DNA from: HIMB59 sp038124765
GTDB taxonomy: Bacteria > Pseudomonadota > Alphaproteobacteria > HIMB59
Length of the DNA: 6,899 bases
Assembly (NCBI GenBank): GCA_038124765.1
Contig: JAYPCO010000047.1
Coordinates: 1-6,899, forward strand
Reading direction: 5' to 3'
Within the stretch, counting starts at the first letter, position 1; every line of letters starts with the position of its first letter. The notes beneath the pieces are model-generated. The model worked only from the letters and a program-made list of their open reading frames with translations, made no database searches and had not been told where the DNA came from. The position numbers and the translations under genes are program-made. This document shows, in pieces, positions 1 to 5,020 of this stretch.

Positions 1-277
1 ACTTGGAAAAGAATCCTTGAACTGAAGTCACCAAAGAGTTTTCACCGCATATCCATGTCGTAATTTGCTTTTTATTATGATCAAAATAAGCGCGAACCAA
101 ACCTTGCGTTAGAAAGAAAAATTGATGACACAACTCACCTGACGGAATGACGACATCTCCTTTCGAAAAGGATTTACGTATTACTTTTGAAGCAATAAAT
201 TCTCGAGCGTCCTCACAAAGATCGCCTTGACTCTCAATTTGTTTTAGAAAGTATATTTTGTTTTTAAAGCGCTCCAT
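1..277 (-). CDS. Crp/Fnr-family transcriptional regulator, N-terminal part (cut by window edge)
   Basis: Reading the minus strand from an ATG at 277 gives 92 open codons that run off the left edge of the window, so only the N-terminal part is visible. Residues about 34-90 look like the beta-roll of a cyclic-nucleotide-binding domain: 'FSKGDVVIPSGELCHQFFFL' followed by 'QGLVRAYF', the pattern typical of Bacteroidota Crp/Fnr regulators. The C-terminal winged helix that would bind DNA lies outside the window. Many Bacteroidota members of this family are small cytoplasmic regulators with no known ligand, so the effector cannot be told. The start is chosen because the N-terminus then has the usual length of about 30 residues before the beta-roll. 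It is divergent from everything to its right and is chromosomal flank, outside the integrated element. Confidence 0.8.
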   Translation of the reverse strand, partial: MERFKNKIYFLKQIESQGDLCEDAREFIASKVIRKSFSKGDVVIPSGELCHQFFFLTQGLVRAYFDHNKKQITTWICGENSLVTSVQGFFSK

Positions 278-303
278 AAGCTTATAAAAATACTTAAAAT
301 TAA

Positions 304-462
304 ATGATCTATTACAGGATTCCGAAAATAAATTTAGATGGTCAATTTGATGACACAGGAACGAATTCACCTAAACCCCATGACTATGCATCAAAAATGA
401 AGAATGCTACAGAGCTACTAAAACATCAAAAAAACTATCAACAACAAAAAAGCGAGTTGTAA
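304..462 (+). CDS. Doubtful small ORF, 52 aa, unknown
   Basis: An ATG-started open frame of 52 codons begins 27 bases from the divergent Crp/Fnr start. The peptide begins MIYYRIPKINLDG, has a polar Pro/Asp/Asn-containing middle, and ends in a Lys/Gln-rich helix-like tail (ATELLKHQKNYQQQKSEL). No known domain is visible and there is no signal peptide or membrane segment. Its stop codon falls in the loop of the hairpin at 448-472. It may be the tail of a decayed gene, in line with the headless OmpA remnant next door, or a chance frame. Confidence 0.25.
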   Translation: MIYYRIPKINLDGQFDDTGTNSPKPHDYASKMKNATELLKHQKNYQQQKSEL

Positions 463-472
463 ACTCGCTTTT
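448..472. terminator. Bidirectional intrinsic terminator hairpin
   Basis: Perfect 11-bp inverted repeat, AAAAGCGAGTT / AACTCGCTTTT, with a 3-nt GTA loop. The stem has a GC-containing core flanked by A and T tracts, so either strand yields a stem followed by U residues. The longer U run is on the minus-strand transcript, 26 bases past the stop codon of the OmpA remnant, so it most probably ended that gene. It could also serve the plus-strand small ORF. Confidence 0.75.
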
Positions 473-497
473 ATAATGTAAGATTGATTATTAAAGA

Positions 498-797
498 CTA
501 CTTGACAATGATAAACTCAGAGCGTCTATTTTTTCTATTTTCATCATTAGAACAGGAATCGCATTTTTGAATTAATTGGGATTCACCAAAACCTTTATAA
601 GTCATTTGAGAGGCCTTAGCACCCAACTGAATTAAATAATCATAAGTGCTCTTAGCTCTTTTGTCAGATAAATACTGATTGTATACTTCTGAACCTACTG
701 AATCAGTATGTGATCGAATCTCGATTTTTAACTCTGGATATTGAATAAGTGCTTCAACAATTTTAGCTAAATCTTCTGCAGATGCAGGTAAAATAGT
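498..797 (-). pseudogene. OmpA C-terminal domain remnant (headless)
   Basis: The minus strand encodes 99 open codons ending in TAG that match the OmpA-like peptidoglycan-binding domain (PF00691 type): 'ILPASAEDLAKIVEAL', then 'IEIRSHTDSVGS', 'NQYLSDKRAKS', 'YKGFGES', and the terminal 'NRRSEFIIVK'. The HTDS motif and the NRR motif are the family's conserved peptidoglycan-contact regions. A TAA stop lies immediately upstream in frame (798-800), and the only Met in the fragment is far inside the domain, so the gene has lost its signal peptide, its N-terminal region and the start of the OmpA domain. In an intact relative this domain would sit in the periplasm, anchoring an outer-membrane protein to peptidoglycan. 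The fragment ends in a good terminator, which suggests a once-functional gene truncated by a deletion or rearrangement near 800. Confidence 0.8.
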
Positions 798-883
798 TTA
801 ACAAAAAAATGCAATTCAGATATCTTACGAAATCACTTTTTTATACTTTATTTTTAAAAAATTACATTATGTCTCATTTAAAC

Positions 884-914
884 TTTCAATTCAATGGCAC
901 ATTGACTAATTTTG
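884..914 (+). promoter_or_regulatory. Bacteroidota-type promoter for the YqeY gene
   Basis: TAATTTTG at 907-914 matches the Bacteroidota -7 consensus TAnnTTTG exactly. A TTTC (884-887) lies 19 bases upstream in the position of the -33 TTTG box (one mismatch). The implied start of transcription is near 920, leaving a leader of about a dozen bases before the ATG at 934. No Shine-Dalgarno sequence is seen, as is usual in this phylum. Confidence 0.6.
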
Positions 915-933
915 CATCAAATTACAGACAATC

Positions 934-1377
934 ATGAGTTTACAAGAACAAGTAATGAGCCAAATGAAAGAGGCAATGAAAGCTAAAAACACTTTAGCGC
1001 TTCAGGCATTAAGAGCTGTTAAATCTGCTATTCTTTTGGAACAGACCTCTGGAAACGGTGATCTAACTTCAGATGATGAAATTAAACTGCTTCAGAAATT
1101 AGTCAAACAGCGTAAAGATTCTGCCGCTTTATACCAAGAACAAGGTAGATCGGATTTGATGCAACCAGAATTAGACGAAGCAGCTGTGATCGAACAATTC
1201 TTACCAAAACAACTCTCAGTTGAAGACGTAAAAACAGCTGTACAACAAATTATCTCCAAAGTTGGTGCTACAAGCATGCAAGATATGGGAAAAGTGATGG
1301 GACTCGCCTCTAAAGAGCTCGCAGGACAATCTGATGGCAAGACCATATCAACTGTAGTTAAAGAACTATTGTCCTAA
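934..1377 (+). CDS. yqeY: GatB/YqeY domain-containing protein
   Basis: The 147-aa product has the full length and layout of stand-alone YqeY proteins. An N-terminal helix bundle (residues about 1-95) contains 'LRAVKSAILLEQ', 'LLQKLVKQRKDSAALYQEQGR' and 'ELDEAAVIEQFLPKQLS'. A C-terminal small helical domain (about 96-147) resembles the tail of the GatB amidotransferase subunit, with 'DMGKVMGLASKELAGQSDGKTISTVVKELL'. The family is cytosolic; the GatB-like domain suggests tRNA-related binding, but the stand-alone protein has no firmly established reaction. The start fits because it lies just downstream of a good promoter and matches the family N-terminus. It is the last intact chromosomal gene before the tRNA-Arg insertion site, 18 bases away, so the original tRNA may have been co-transcribed with it. 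Confidence 0.92.
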   Translation: MSLQEQVMSQMKEAMKAKNTLALQALRAVKSAILLEQTSGNGDLTSDDEIKLLQKLVKQRKDSAALYQEQGRSDLMQPELDEAAVIEQFLPKQLSVEDVKTAVQQIISKVGATSMQDMGKVMGLASKELAGQSDGKTISTVVKELLS

Positions 1378-1393
1378 CTATTTACATAAAAAC

Positions 1394-1441
1394 TAGGCTG
1401 CGTAGTTCAACTGAATAGAATGTCAGATTTCGGCTCTGAGG
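1394..1441 (+). repeat. attL: decayed 5' half of tRNA-Arg(TCG)
   Basis: From G1396 the sequence folds as tRNA positions 1-44: acceptor 5' strand GGCTGCG, D-arm GTTC/GAAT, anticodon stem TCAGA/TCTGA with anticodon TCG at 1430-1432. After GAGG the sequence departs from any tRNA: no T-arm and no acceptor 3' strand follow, so this copy cannot make a tRNA. Compared with the right copy it has A instead of the near-universal G19 at 1414 and G instead of A at position 26 (1422). The loss of G19 fits relaxed selection after disruption. It lies 18 bases behind the YqeY stop codon and was probably the native 5' half. Confidence 0.8.
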
Positions 1442-1524
1442 TTATGGTTGTTAACTATTGAAAACACTGGGCTAAATCAATATTTGACTCTTATAAAATT
1501 AGGTATTTTTATTGAATTTTGCCA

Positions 1525-1554
1525 GTAAAATTGACAGTTAATTTTACGTAAAAT
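1525..1554. promoter_or_regulatory. Left-end integrase arm-type site within nested palindromes
   Basis: TTGACAGTTAAT at 1531-1542 is identical to the 12-bp unit repeated in tandem at 6731-6754 next to the integrase start. It lies about 90 bp inside the left core site, a distance suitable for an arm-type site. It is embedded in an inverted repeat GTAAAATT-7 nt-AATTTTAC (1525-1547) that overlaps a perfect 14-bp palindrome ATTTTACGTAAAAT (1541-1554). The stretch 1442-1605 holds no gene apart from this site. Confidence 0.55.
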
Positions 1555-1605
1555 GAATCTCTAAGTTCTTAGTAAATTGGTTTTAAGAATTCAACCAAAA
1601 TTCAA

Positions 1606-1731
1606 TTATATCTTACCCATAATGTAAAGTACAATTAGAGTCATTACAACACCCTTTAAGAAGCTAAAATAAGCTGTTGTTACTGGGTGTTTTCTAATTA
1701 TGCTAAACTGCCATTCGAAAAGTCGTTTCAT
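1606..1731 (-). CDS. Small single-span membrane protein, 41 aa
   Basis: The frame is open from an ATG at 1824 (72 aa), but the upstream part overlaps the zinc-ribbon ORF on the other strand, so the internal ATG at 1731 is preferred. This gives a 41-aa peptide beginning MKRLFEWQFSIIRKH with a hydrophobic stretch at residues about 23-39 (FLKGVVMTLIVLYIMG). The predicted product is a basic N-terminus followed by one membrane span. No family is recognised. It is the leftmost gene of the element and diverges from the zinc-ribbon ORF with only 37 bases between them, so the two may share a promoter region. It could be a chance ORF; the amphipathic-plus-span layout is the only support. Confidence 0.35.
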   Translation of the reverse strand: MKRLFEWQFSIIRKHPVTTAYFSFLKGVVMTLIVLYIMGKI

Positions 1732-1768
1732 ATCAATTTTAATTTTACTTAAATTTATAAAAAAAAAC

Positions 1769-1879
1769 GTGAAGTGCTTAAATTGTAAACATACTTGGCT
1801 TAGAACAAAGTGGACAGAGTACATCTCTTTTATGTCGAAATGTCCAAAATGTGGCAGTAGATGGTTGCTTCGATTTTAA
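1769..1879 (+). CDS. Mini zinc-ribbon protein, 36 aa, GTG start
   Basis: A short plus-strand frame with a GTG start encodes 36 residues holding two knuckles, C3-LN-C6 and C25-PK-C28 followed by Gly, separated by a Trp/Lys/Arg-rich segment. This is a complete four-cysteine zinc ribbon in minimal form. The two CxxC pairs and the CPKCG signature make a chance frame unlikely. Zinc ribbons of this kind bind one Zn ion and usually contact nucleic acid or protein; the target here is unknown. The stop codon ends one base before the end of the convergent polymerase-like gene, so the two are packed tail to tail. It opens away from the small membrane gene on its left. No ATG is available in frame upstream; the GTG gives the shortest N-terminus before the first knuckle. 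Confidence 0.6.
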   Translation: MKCLNCKHTWLRTKWTEYISFMSKCPKCGSRWLLRF

Positions 1880-2407
1880 CTAACCCTCATCTATTTCTTT
1901 TAATGTTCGATATGCATCGTCTATATCCAATAGAAAAGCTTCTTTCACTTCACTATCTTCTGCTATGTATTTATAATATGACAAATTAGATAACTCCTCG
2001 TCTTTTAAAGATACCAACTCAGTTTTAAAAACATTATCTAAATTATTGTCGTCGTTAATAATTCCTTTATATAGGTGTTTAGTTCTTTTAACTAGCCTTT
2101 TTCTAATGCCATCTAGATTTTCTTTGGTTGTAATTATACAATCGTGGATAATTAAAGCAAAAATATTATCATCAAGTTCTTTGTATGTATCTACAAATAT
2201 TTTCGCTTCAGCTGATTGACCAATTTTAGCAATTACTTTATTCCCGTTTATACGCTTAAGCTCGTTTATCCAAGCCATAAAAGATGGAAAGAGGTTTATT
2301 AATTCTATATTAGCTTTAGAAGGAACATATTTTGCGTTTAATGTTTTTAGTAATTCTTCTTTTACCTCTGCTCTATCCTTACTACCAAAATATGATGAAC
2401 TATTCAT
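1880..2407 (-). CDS. Polymerase-palm-like replication protein, C-terminal half (motifs B-like and C)
   Basis: 175 aa from an ATG at 2407, in the same frame as the upstream half. Visible motifs are R12-AEV-K16, compatible with motif B; 'LFPSFMAWI' (39-47); 'KIGQSAEAKIF' (61-71), like the Q-x2-A/E-A helix before motif C of family-A polymerases; and 'FALIIHDCIITTKEN' (83-97) with His88-Asp89, corresponding to the HDE of motif C but with Cys for Glu. The last 65 residues are acidic and unassigned. AGGAG lies six bases before the ATG and overlaps the TAG stop, so reinitiation or independent initiation is possible, although Bacteroidota rarely rely on Shine-Dalgarno pairing. Alone it lacks motif A and could be catalytic only together with the N-terminal half. 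Confidence 0.6.
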   Translation of the reverse strand: MNSSSYFGSKDRAEVKEELLKTLNAKYVPSKANIELINLFPSFMAWINELKRINGNKVIAKIGQSAEAKIFVDTYKELDDNIFALIIHDCIITTKENLDGIRKRLVKRTKHLYKGIINDDNNLDNVFKTELVSLKDEELSNLSYYKYIAEDSEVKEAFLLDIDDAYRTLKEIDEG

Positions 2408-2416
2408 TACATACTC

Positions 2417-3331
2417 CTAAATTTCCCCGTTGATGAACTTAGAATACAATAGATTTGCTTCTCTTTTTTCAATATCAGAAACGTCCCCTTGAACCTTCAA
2501 ATGTTTTAACCATTCTAATGTCAATATGGAAGGTTGAGCAGATGACATATCTACTTCATACAGCAACTCTCCTTTCTTTGTTCTTAGTCCTTTTCTGACC
2601 TTTCGAGGAATTGAGGCAACAAAGTGATAAACGCGCCCATAATCGCTTATTGAGGGCTTATAAAAAGCGTTCTCATAGAACAATTGCTCTGGGTCAGTAT
2701 TACTGTTTAAATTCAGCAAACCTCTCCTAAATAGCTCATATCTCATAAGTCTTGTTTGGTTTGGTACACTCTCTACAAAATGAATATGCATGTCTGTAGT
2801 TCCAATCTGTATTTTACTTACCGTTTTAATGTCTTTTTTTGGTAAAAATTTATTACTATCATCTACCAAATAAAGGTTAGCTGTATTAACTAGTATCTTA
2901 TTAAGTAATGGATTTGATTTAGCTTTTTTATAATCTTTTTTGAGCTCTTCTTCAAGCTTATTAATGAACCAAGTAGATTTTAGCTGATAATAGCATAACT
3001 CTCTATTATGCAGCGATGAATGAAGTCTATAAGACTTTGAGAATCTTCTAGTAGAGTACTTATCATTTCTTTGAATTATTCTTAAGCTGATGAGGTTGTA
3101 CAGTATATTGGAATAATTCCGACCCAAATATCGCTTGAGCGTAATCGAATCTATATTAATTAGTTTAACAAAACCTTCTTCCTCATTCTTTGATATGGAA
3201 TGCTGAATTATTAAGTGAATTAAATAATGGTGCCTATCGAGGCATTTAAGCTTCTCAGCTTCTTTCATCTGAGCTAACATAGGAGATTCCAAAATAGCTC
3301 TATCGTTACCTTTTATACTTAATAACTCCAT
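2417..3331 (-). CDS. Polymerase-palm-like replication protein, N-terminal half (wHTH + motif A)
   Basis: 304 aa. Residues about 30-105 ('LDRHHYLIHLIIQ' to 'KYSTRRFSKSYRL') resemble a winged helix in layout: helices, then a 'Y-x-n-SKsYRL' wing-like end. A Lys-rich linker (125-170) follows, then 'GRVYHFVASIPRKVRKGLR' (232-250) leading into 'LLYEVDMSSAQPSILTLEWL'. This last motif resembles palm motif A (Asp261, compare DYSQIELR in family A and DxxSLYPS in family B). The protein ends at 'KFINGEI' before TAG, where relatives as I recall them continue with an 'I-Y-E' type sequence. The inferred role is replication of the element. It is the first gene of a minus-strand unit whose upstream region (3332-3790) holds hairpins and could contain the origin. 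Confidence 0.65.
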   Translation of the reverse strand: MELLSIKGNDRAILESPMLAQMKEAEKLKCLDRHHYLIHLIIQHSISKNEEEGFVKLINIDSITLKRYLGRNYSNILYNLISLRIIQRNDKYSTRRFSKSYRLHSSLHNRELCYYQLKSTWFINKLEEELKKDYKKAKSNPLLNKILVNTANLYLVDDSNKFLPKKDIKTVSKIQIGTTDMHIHFVESVPNQTRLMRYELFRRGLLNLNSNTDPEQLFYENAFYKPSISDYGRVYHFVASIPRKVRKGLRTKKGELLYEVDMSSAQPSILTLEWLKHLKVQGDVSDIEKREANLLYSKFINGEI

Positions 3332-3376
3332 ATTAAAAATCGCACCACATATGATATAATATTAGCATCGAAATAA

Positions 3377-3396
3377 GCACGGCTTTATGGCCGTGC
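3377..3396. terminator. Perfect 7-bp GC-rich hairpin
   Basis: GCACGGC and GCCGTGC pair perfectly around a six-base loop. No clear U-tract follows on the plus strand (ATTATAG) or on the minus strand (TTATTTCG), so it is a poor intrinsic terminator. A role as an upstream regulatory or origin hairpin of the polymerase-like gene, whose ATG is 45 bases away, is equally possible. Confidence 0.35.
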
Positions 3397-3544
3397 ATTA
3401 TAGTTCTAAGTACAAGTTAGTAACAATTATACGTTGATTTCATTGGAGTTGATAAGTTTTGATAACGTCAATTGTAGAGCATTTATTAGTAATAACTCAG
3501 TGAAATTATAATGCGATACATTTGATATTGATAGCATCGATGTC

Positions 3545-3570
3545 GCGACTAGCCCCCAAGGCGTGGTCGC
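3545..3570. other. Strong bulged hairpin with CCCAA loop
   Basis: GCGACTAGCC (3545-3554) pairs with GGC(G)TGGTCGC (3560-3570): ten pairs including one T-G wobble, a single bulged G at 3563 and a five-base loop. It is the most GC-rich stretch of the element. The preceding GCGA-TA-CAT (3513-3521) can pair with ATGTCGC (3540-3546), which overlaps the base of this stem, so two mutually exclusive folds are possible. It may be a structured RNA or a replication-origin hairpin. Confidence 0.5.
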
Positions 3571-3790
3571 TTAGCATTGGTTCAAGAAAATATTGAATTT
3601 ATTTTTTAATGTCGTGAGACATAGCTTAGGAATGAGTGTTAAACCTTATGTATTTGGATTAATTCTATACTCTTTAAAATACTATTAATAAGAAACCATA
3701 TTTTGCAACTAATATTTCAATTATATAAATTGTATATTAACATAATAGTATTTCAAATAGCATTATTGCTTTATCAAATAAATGAAATTA

Positions 3791-4291
3791 TCAATAATTG
3801 TATTTTATAAAACCACACTTTATCAAAGCTTTATGAATTGACCTAAATTTTTTGCGTGCATAAATTTTAGCCGAATACTCAAGGGGATTGTTAACATATC
3901 CAACCTTTTTATCAAACTCCTCATATAATTTCATTCCGAACTTGGTAGATAGGAATACGGAATGATGGATTTCCTCTACAAGAGTAATAATAAATGAATA
4001 GACAGAATCTATATTATCAACATAGAGATAGATTGAATGATAATCCGAATGATAGAATCCTTTAAAATCATCATTAGGTTCTTCGATGATATATATTGAT
4101 AAATTATTTATTTGAACCTCAAGGTCTTTTTCAATTAATTCAAGTACAAAATAACACAGATTTTTTTTATCGTTACATACATCTTCAATTGAAAAAATAT
4201 AATGAGGGAAAATCAATTTGGGAATTAGAACAATTAGCAGAATAGCCATAAAAATCCAATATCCATTATCTAAATATTCTAAAATTTTCAT
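3791..4291 (-). CDS. Membrane-anchored zincin-like protein with degenerate HExxH
   Basis: 166 aa. One N-terminal membrane span (about 12-29, IFMAILLIVLIPKLIF) precedes a soluble domain. The order 'FKGFYHSDYHSIYLYV' (76-91), helix 'FIITLVEEIHHSVF' (100-113) and 'YVNNPLEYSAKIYA' (132-145) is that of small zinc-dependent peptidases of the ImmA/IrrE-like or related minigluzincin type: a beta-strand, the HExxH helix, then Asn-Pro-x-Glu-x-x-Ala supplying the third ligand. Here the first His is Glu (E106-E107-I-H-H110), while His110 and Glu138 are kept, so it may be inactive or may bind metal differently. The ATG at 4291 is divergent from the zinc-ribbon gene at 4318 with 26 bases between them. The assignment rests on motif order only. 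Confidence 0.55.
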   Translation of the reverse strand: MKILEYLDNGYWIFMAILLIVLIPKLIFPHYIFSIEDVCNDKKNLCYFVLELIEKDLEVQINNLSIYIIEEPNDDFKGFYHSDYHSIYLYVDNIDSVYSFIITLVEEIHHSVFLSTKFGMKLYEEFDKKVGYVNNPLEYSAKIYARKKFRSIHKALIKCGFIKYNY

Positions 4292-4317
4292 ATATTTAAT
4301 GTAAAATCATAGCTATT

Positions 4318-4548
4318 ATGGCTGGTGTTAAATGTAGTAATTGCAGTTACCCTTATGTCCCATTTCACGGTAAGAGAAAAGGCAGATTCTATTATGGAGA
4401 CTGTCCAAATTGTGGATATAATATGACTCGTAACGAAGATTTTTTTGAAGCAGTTGGAGAAACAATAAATAATGTTTTAAGATTTGGCTGTCTTGTTTTC
4501 GTTTTATTTTTTTTATTTGGTATAGTCTATAATGCTATTTTTAATTAG
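4318..4548 (+). CDS. Zinc-ribbon protein with C-terminal membrane anchor, 76 aa
   Basis: Residues 6-32 hold two knuckles, C6-SN-C9 and C29-PN-C32 followed by Gly, a standard zinc ribbon spaced by a basic, aromatic segment (HGKRKGRFYYGD). After a short amphipathic linker, residues about 55-74 form a single hydrophobic span (RFGCLVFVLFFLFGIVYNAIF) ending at the C-terminus. The ribbon is therefore probably tail-anchored on the cytoplasmic side. No specific family is recognised. It is the first of four small plus-strand genes and is divergent from the zincin-like gene, repeating the membrane-gene/zinc-ribbon divergent pairing seen at 1606-1879. The ATG is the first in frame and sits close to the divergent start, leaving a very short leader. 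Confidence 0.65.
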   Translation: MAGVKCSNCSYPYVPFHGKRKGRFYYGDCPNCGYNMTRNEDFFEAVGETINNVLRFGCLVFVLFFLFGIVYNAIFN

Positions 4549-4733
4549 TTATTGTTGACAAAATACTCAATTAATTCATTAGTTGTATGTCGATATGTTG
4601 ATATAACTTTGAATTCACTATGGATATCATTGTTTTTAATTAAACTTTCCTCTGATTACAAATGAAAGCAATATTTAAAAATTACCTCAAAGACCCTTAA
4701 TCCACCATAGCTGTAAACACTACTATTTTTATT

Positions 4734-4937
4734 ATGGGGTGTCTGTTCTTTGGTGCTTTAGCCACAATTGGAATAGTATCAGAGCTGATAAGAGACTTAA
4801 AAAATCCTCAACAAGACATTAGAATTCAACATATCCAACAGCATATGGATGAGCAGGTTAAATATGATGAAATGATTAAAATTTTAGACTCTATAAATAA
4901 CAAATTACAGGCATATCACACTCATCCAACTCACTAA
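4734..4937 (+). CDS. Small membrane-associated coiled-coil protein, 67 aa, with tail read from antisense integrase sequence
   Basis: Residues 1-18 are hydrophobic (MGCLFFGALATIGIVSEL), followed by a polar, helix-rich stretch (20-60) suggesting a short membrane anchor with a coiled coil. A Cys at position 3 after a short start is not a proper lipobox. No family is recognised. The last 12 codons (56-67, ending AYHTHPTH) and the stop lie inside a reverse-complement copy of the integrase gene's 3' end, so the C-terminus was probably acquired when the cassette was joined to that repeat. The upstream gap 4549-4733 holds only AT-rich sequence and a short unassigned minus-strand frame. Confidence 0.5.
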   Translation: MGCLFFGALATIGIVSELIRDLKNPQQDIRIQHIQQHMDEQVKYDEMIKILDSINNKLQAYHTHPTH

Positions 4938-5020
4938 CCTCTAAACCTCTAAGATAGGTTAAAGAAACAGCTAAAGAAGAGTGTCCCATTGCTTTTTGTA
5001 GCTTATTTGTATATTTGAAT
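4900..5020 (-). pseudogene. Integrase 3'-end remnant, copy 1
   Basis: On the minus strand this reads 'KLQKAMGHSSLAVSLTYLRG' and then 'LEVSELDECDMPV', matching residues 320-352 of the live integrase (about 78% nucleotide identity over 106 bases, counted by eye) and including the conserved GHSS histidine and the catalytic-tyrosine region. The integrase stop TGA has become TGT. Upstream of codon 320 about 17 bases are missing relative to the live gene, and a short stretch resembling integrase codons 309-313 (IQIYK against IEIYK) follows before homology ends at 5020. It is a decayed fragment, not expressible as an integrase. Confidence 0.85.
5010..5017 (+). promoter_or_regulatory. TAnnTTTG promoter box at the end of integrase remnant 1
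   Basis: TATATTTG matches the Bacteroidota -7 box exactly and lies in the 18-bp sequence TTATTTGTATATTTGAAT (5003-5020) shared with remnant 2. A possible -33 ATTG (4988-4991) lies 18 bases upstream. Transcription would start near 5024, which is past the TTG and GTG codons that could open the 68-aa frame, so the true start of that gene is uncertain. Confidence 0.4.

Larger units (their letters stand above)
1880..3331 (-). pseudogene. Winged-helix/polymerase-palm replication protein interrupted by one TAG codon
   Basis: This is the whole locus. Two minus-strand ORFs (3331-2417 and 2407-1880) lie in the same reading frame, separated only by a TAG at 2419-2417 and three sense codons. Read through, they give one 483-codon protein: an N-terminal winged-helix-like region (about 30-105); motif A 'EVDMSSAQPSIL' with Asp261; a motif-B-like R..VK; an FP motif; 'GQSAEA'; and motif C 'IIHDCII'. 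The order D-x-S...R-x3-K...Q-x2-E-A...HD is that of family-A DNA polymerase palms, and I recognise the same pattern from uncharacterised proteins of Bacteroidota mobile elements. The stop falls between motif A and motif B, so neither half alone carries both catalytic aspartates. It may be a pseudogene, a readthrough gene or a genuine two-subunit split; the two halves are listed separately. Confidence 0.7.
3332..3790. other. Gene-free region with GC-rich hairpins; candidate origin or structured RNA
   Basis: 459 bases without a convincing gene, lying behind the starts of the polymerase-like gene and beyond the end of the zincin-like gene. Three compact hairpins stand out against AT-rich surroundings. 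GCACGGC/GCCGTGC with a TTTATG loop lies at 3377-3396. A 10-bp stem with one bulged G and a CCCAA loop lies at 3545-3570. ATGTC/GACAT closed by a GTGA tetraloop (GNRA type) lies at 3609-3622. AATGC (3510-3514) and GCATT (3574-3578) could close the middle hairpin into a domain of about 70 nt. The right third (3650-3790) is very AT-rich, as in DNA-unwinding regions. The function is inferred only. Confidence 0.45.

Noticed and set aside
1092..1346. 84-codon minus-strand frame opposite yqeY
   Set aside because: It is an antisense shadow of the well-supported YqeY gene; the peptide is Ser/Cys-rich with no domain.
1394..1470. Second complete tRNA-Arg gene
   Set aside because: After the anticodon arm there is no T-arm (no GTTCGAATC-like sequence) and no complement to the acceptor strand.
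3377..3622. Retron-like ncRNA next to a polymerase gene
   Set aside because: The neighbouring protein has a family-A-like HD motif, not the YxDD and VTG motifs of retron reverse transcriptases, and no a1/a2 inverted-repeat layout was found.
4545..4655. 36-codon minus-strand frame ending in YFVNNN and TAA, possibly a gene tail
   Set aside because: No start codon, no recognisable domain, and bounded by a stop on both sides; it reads somewhat like real protein but cannot be supported.
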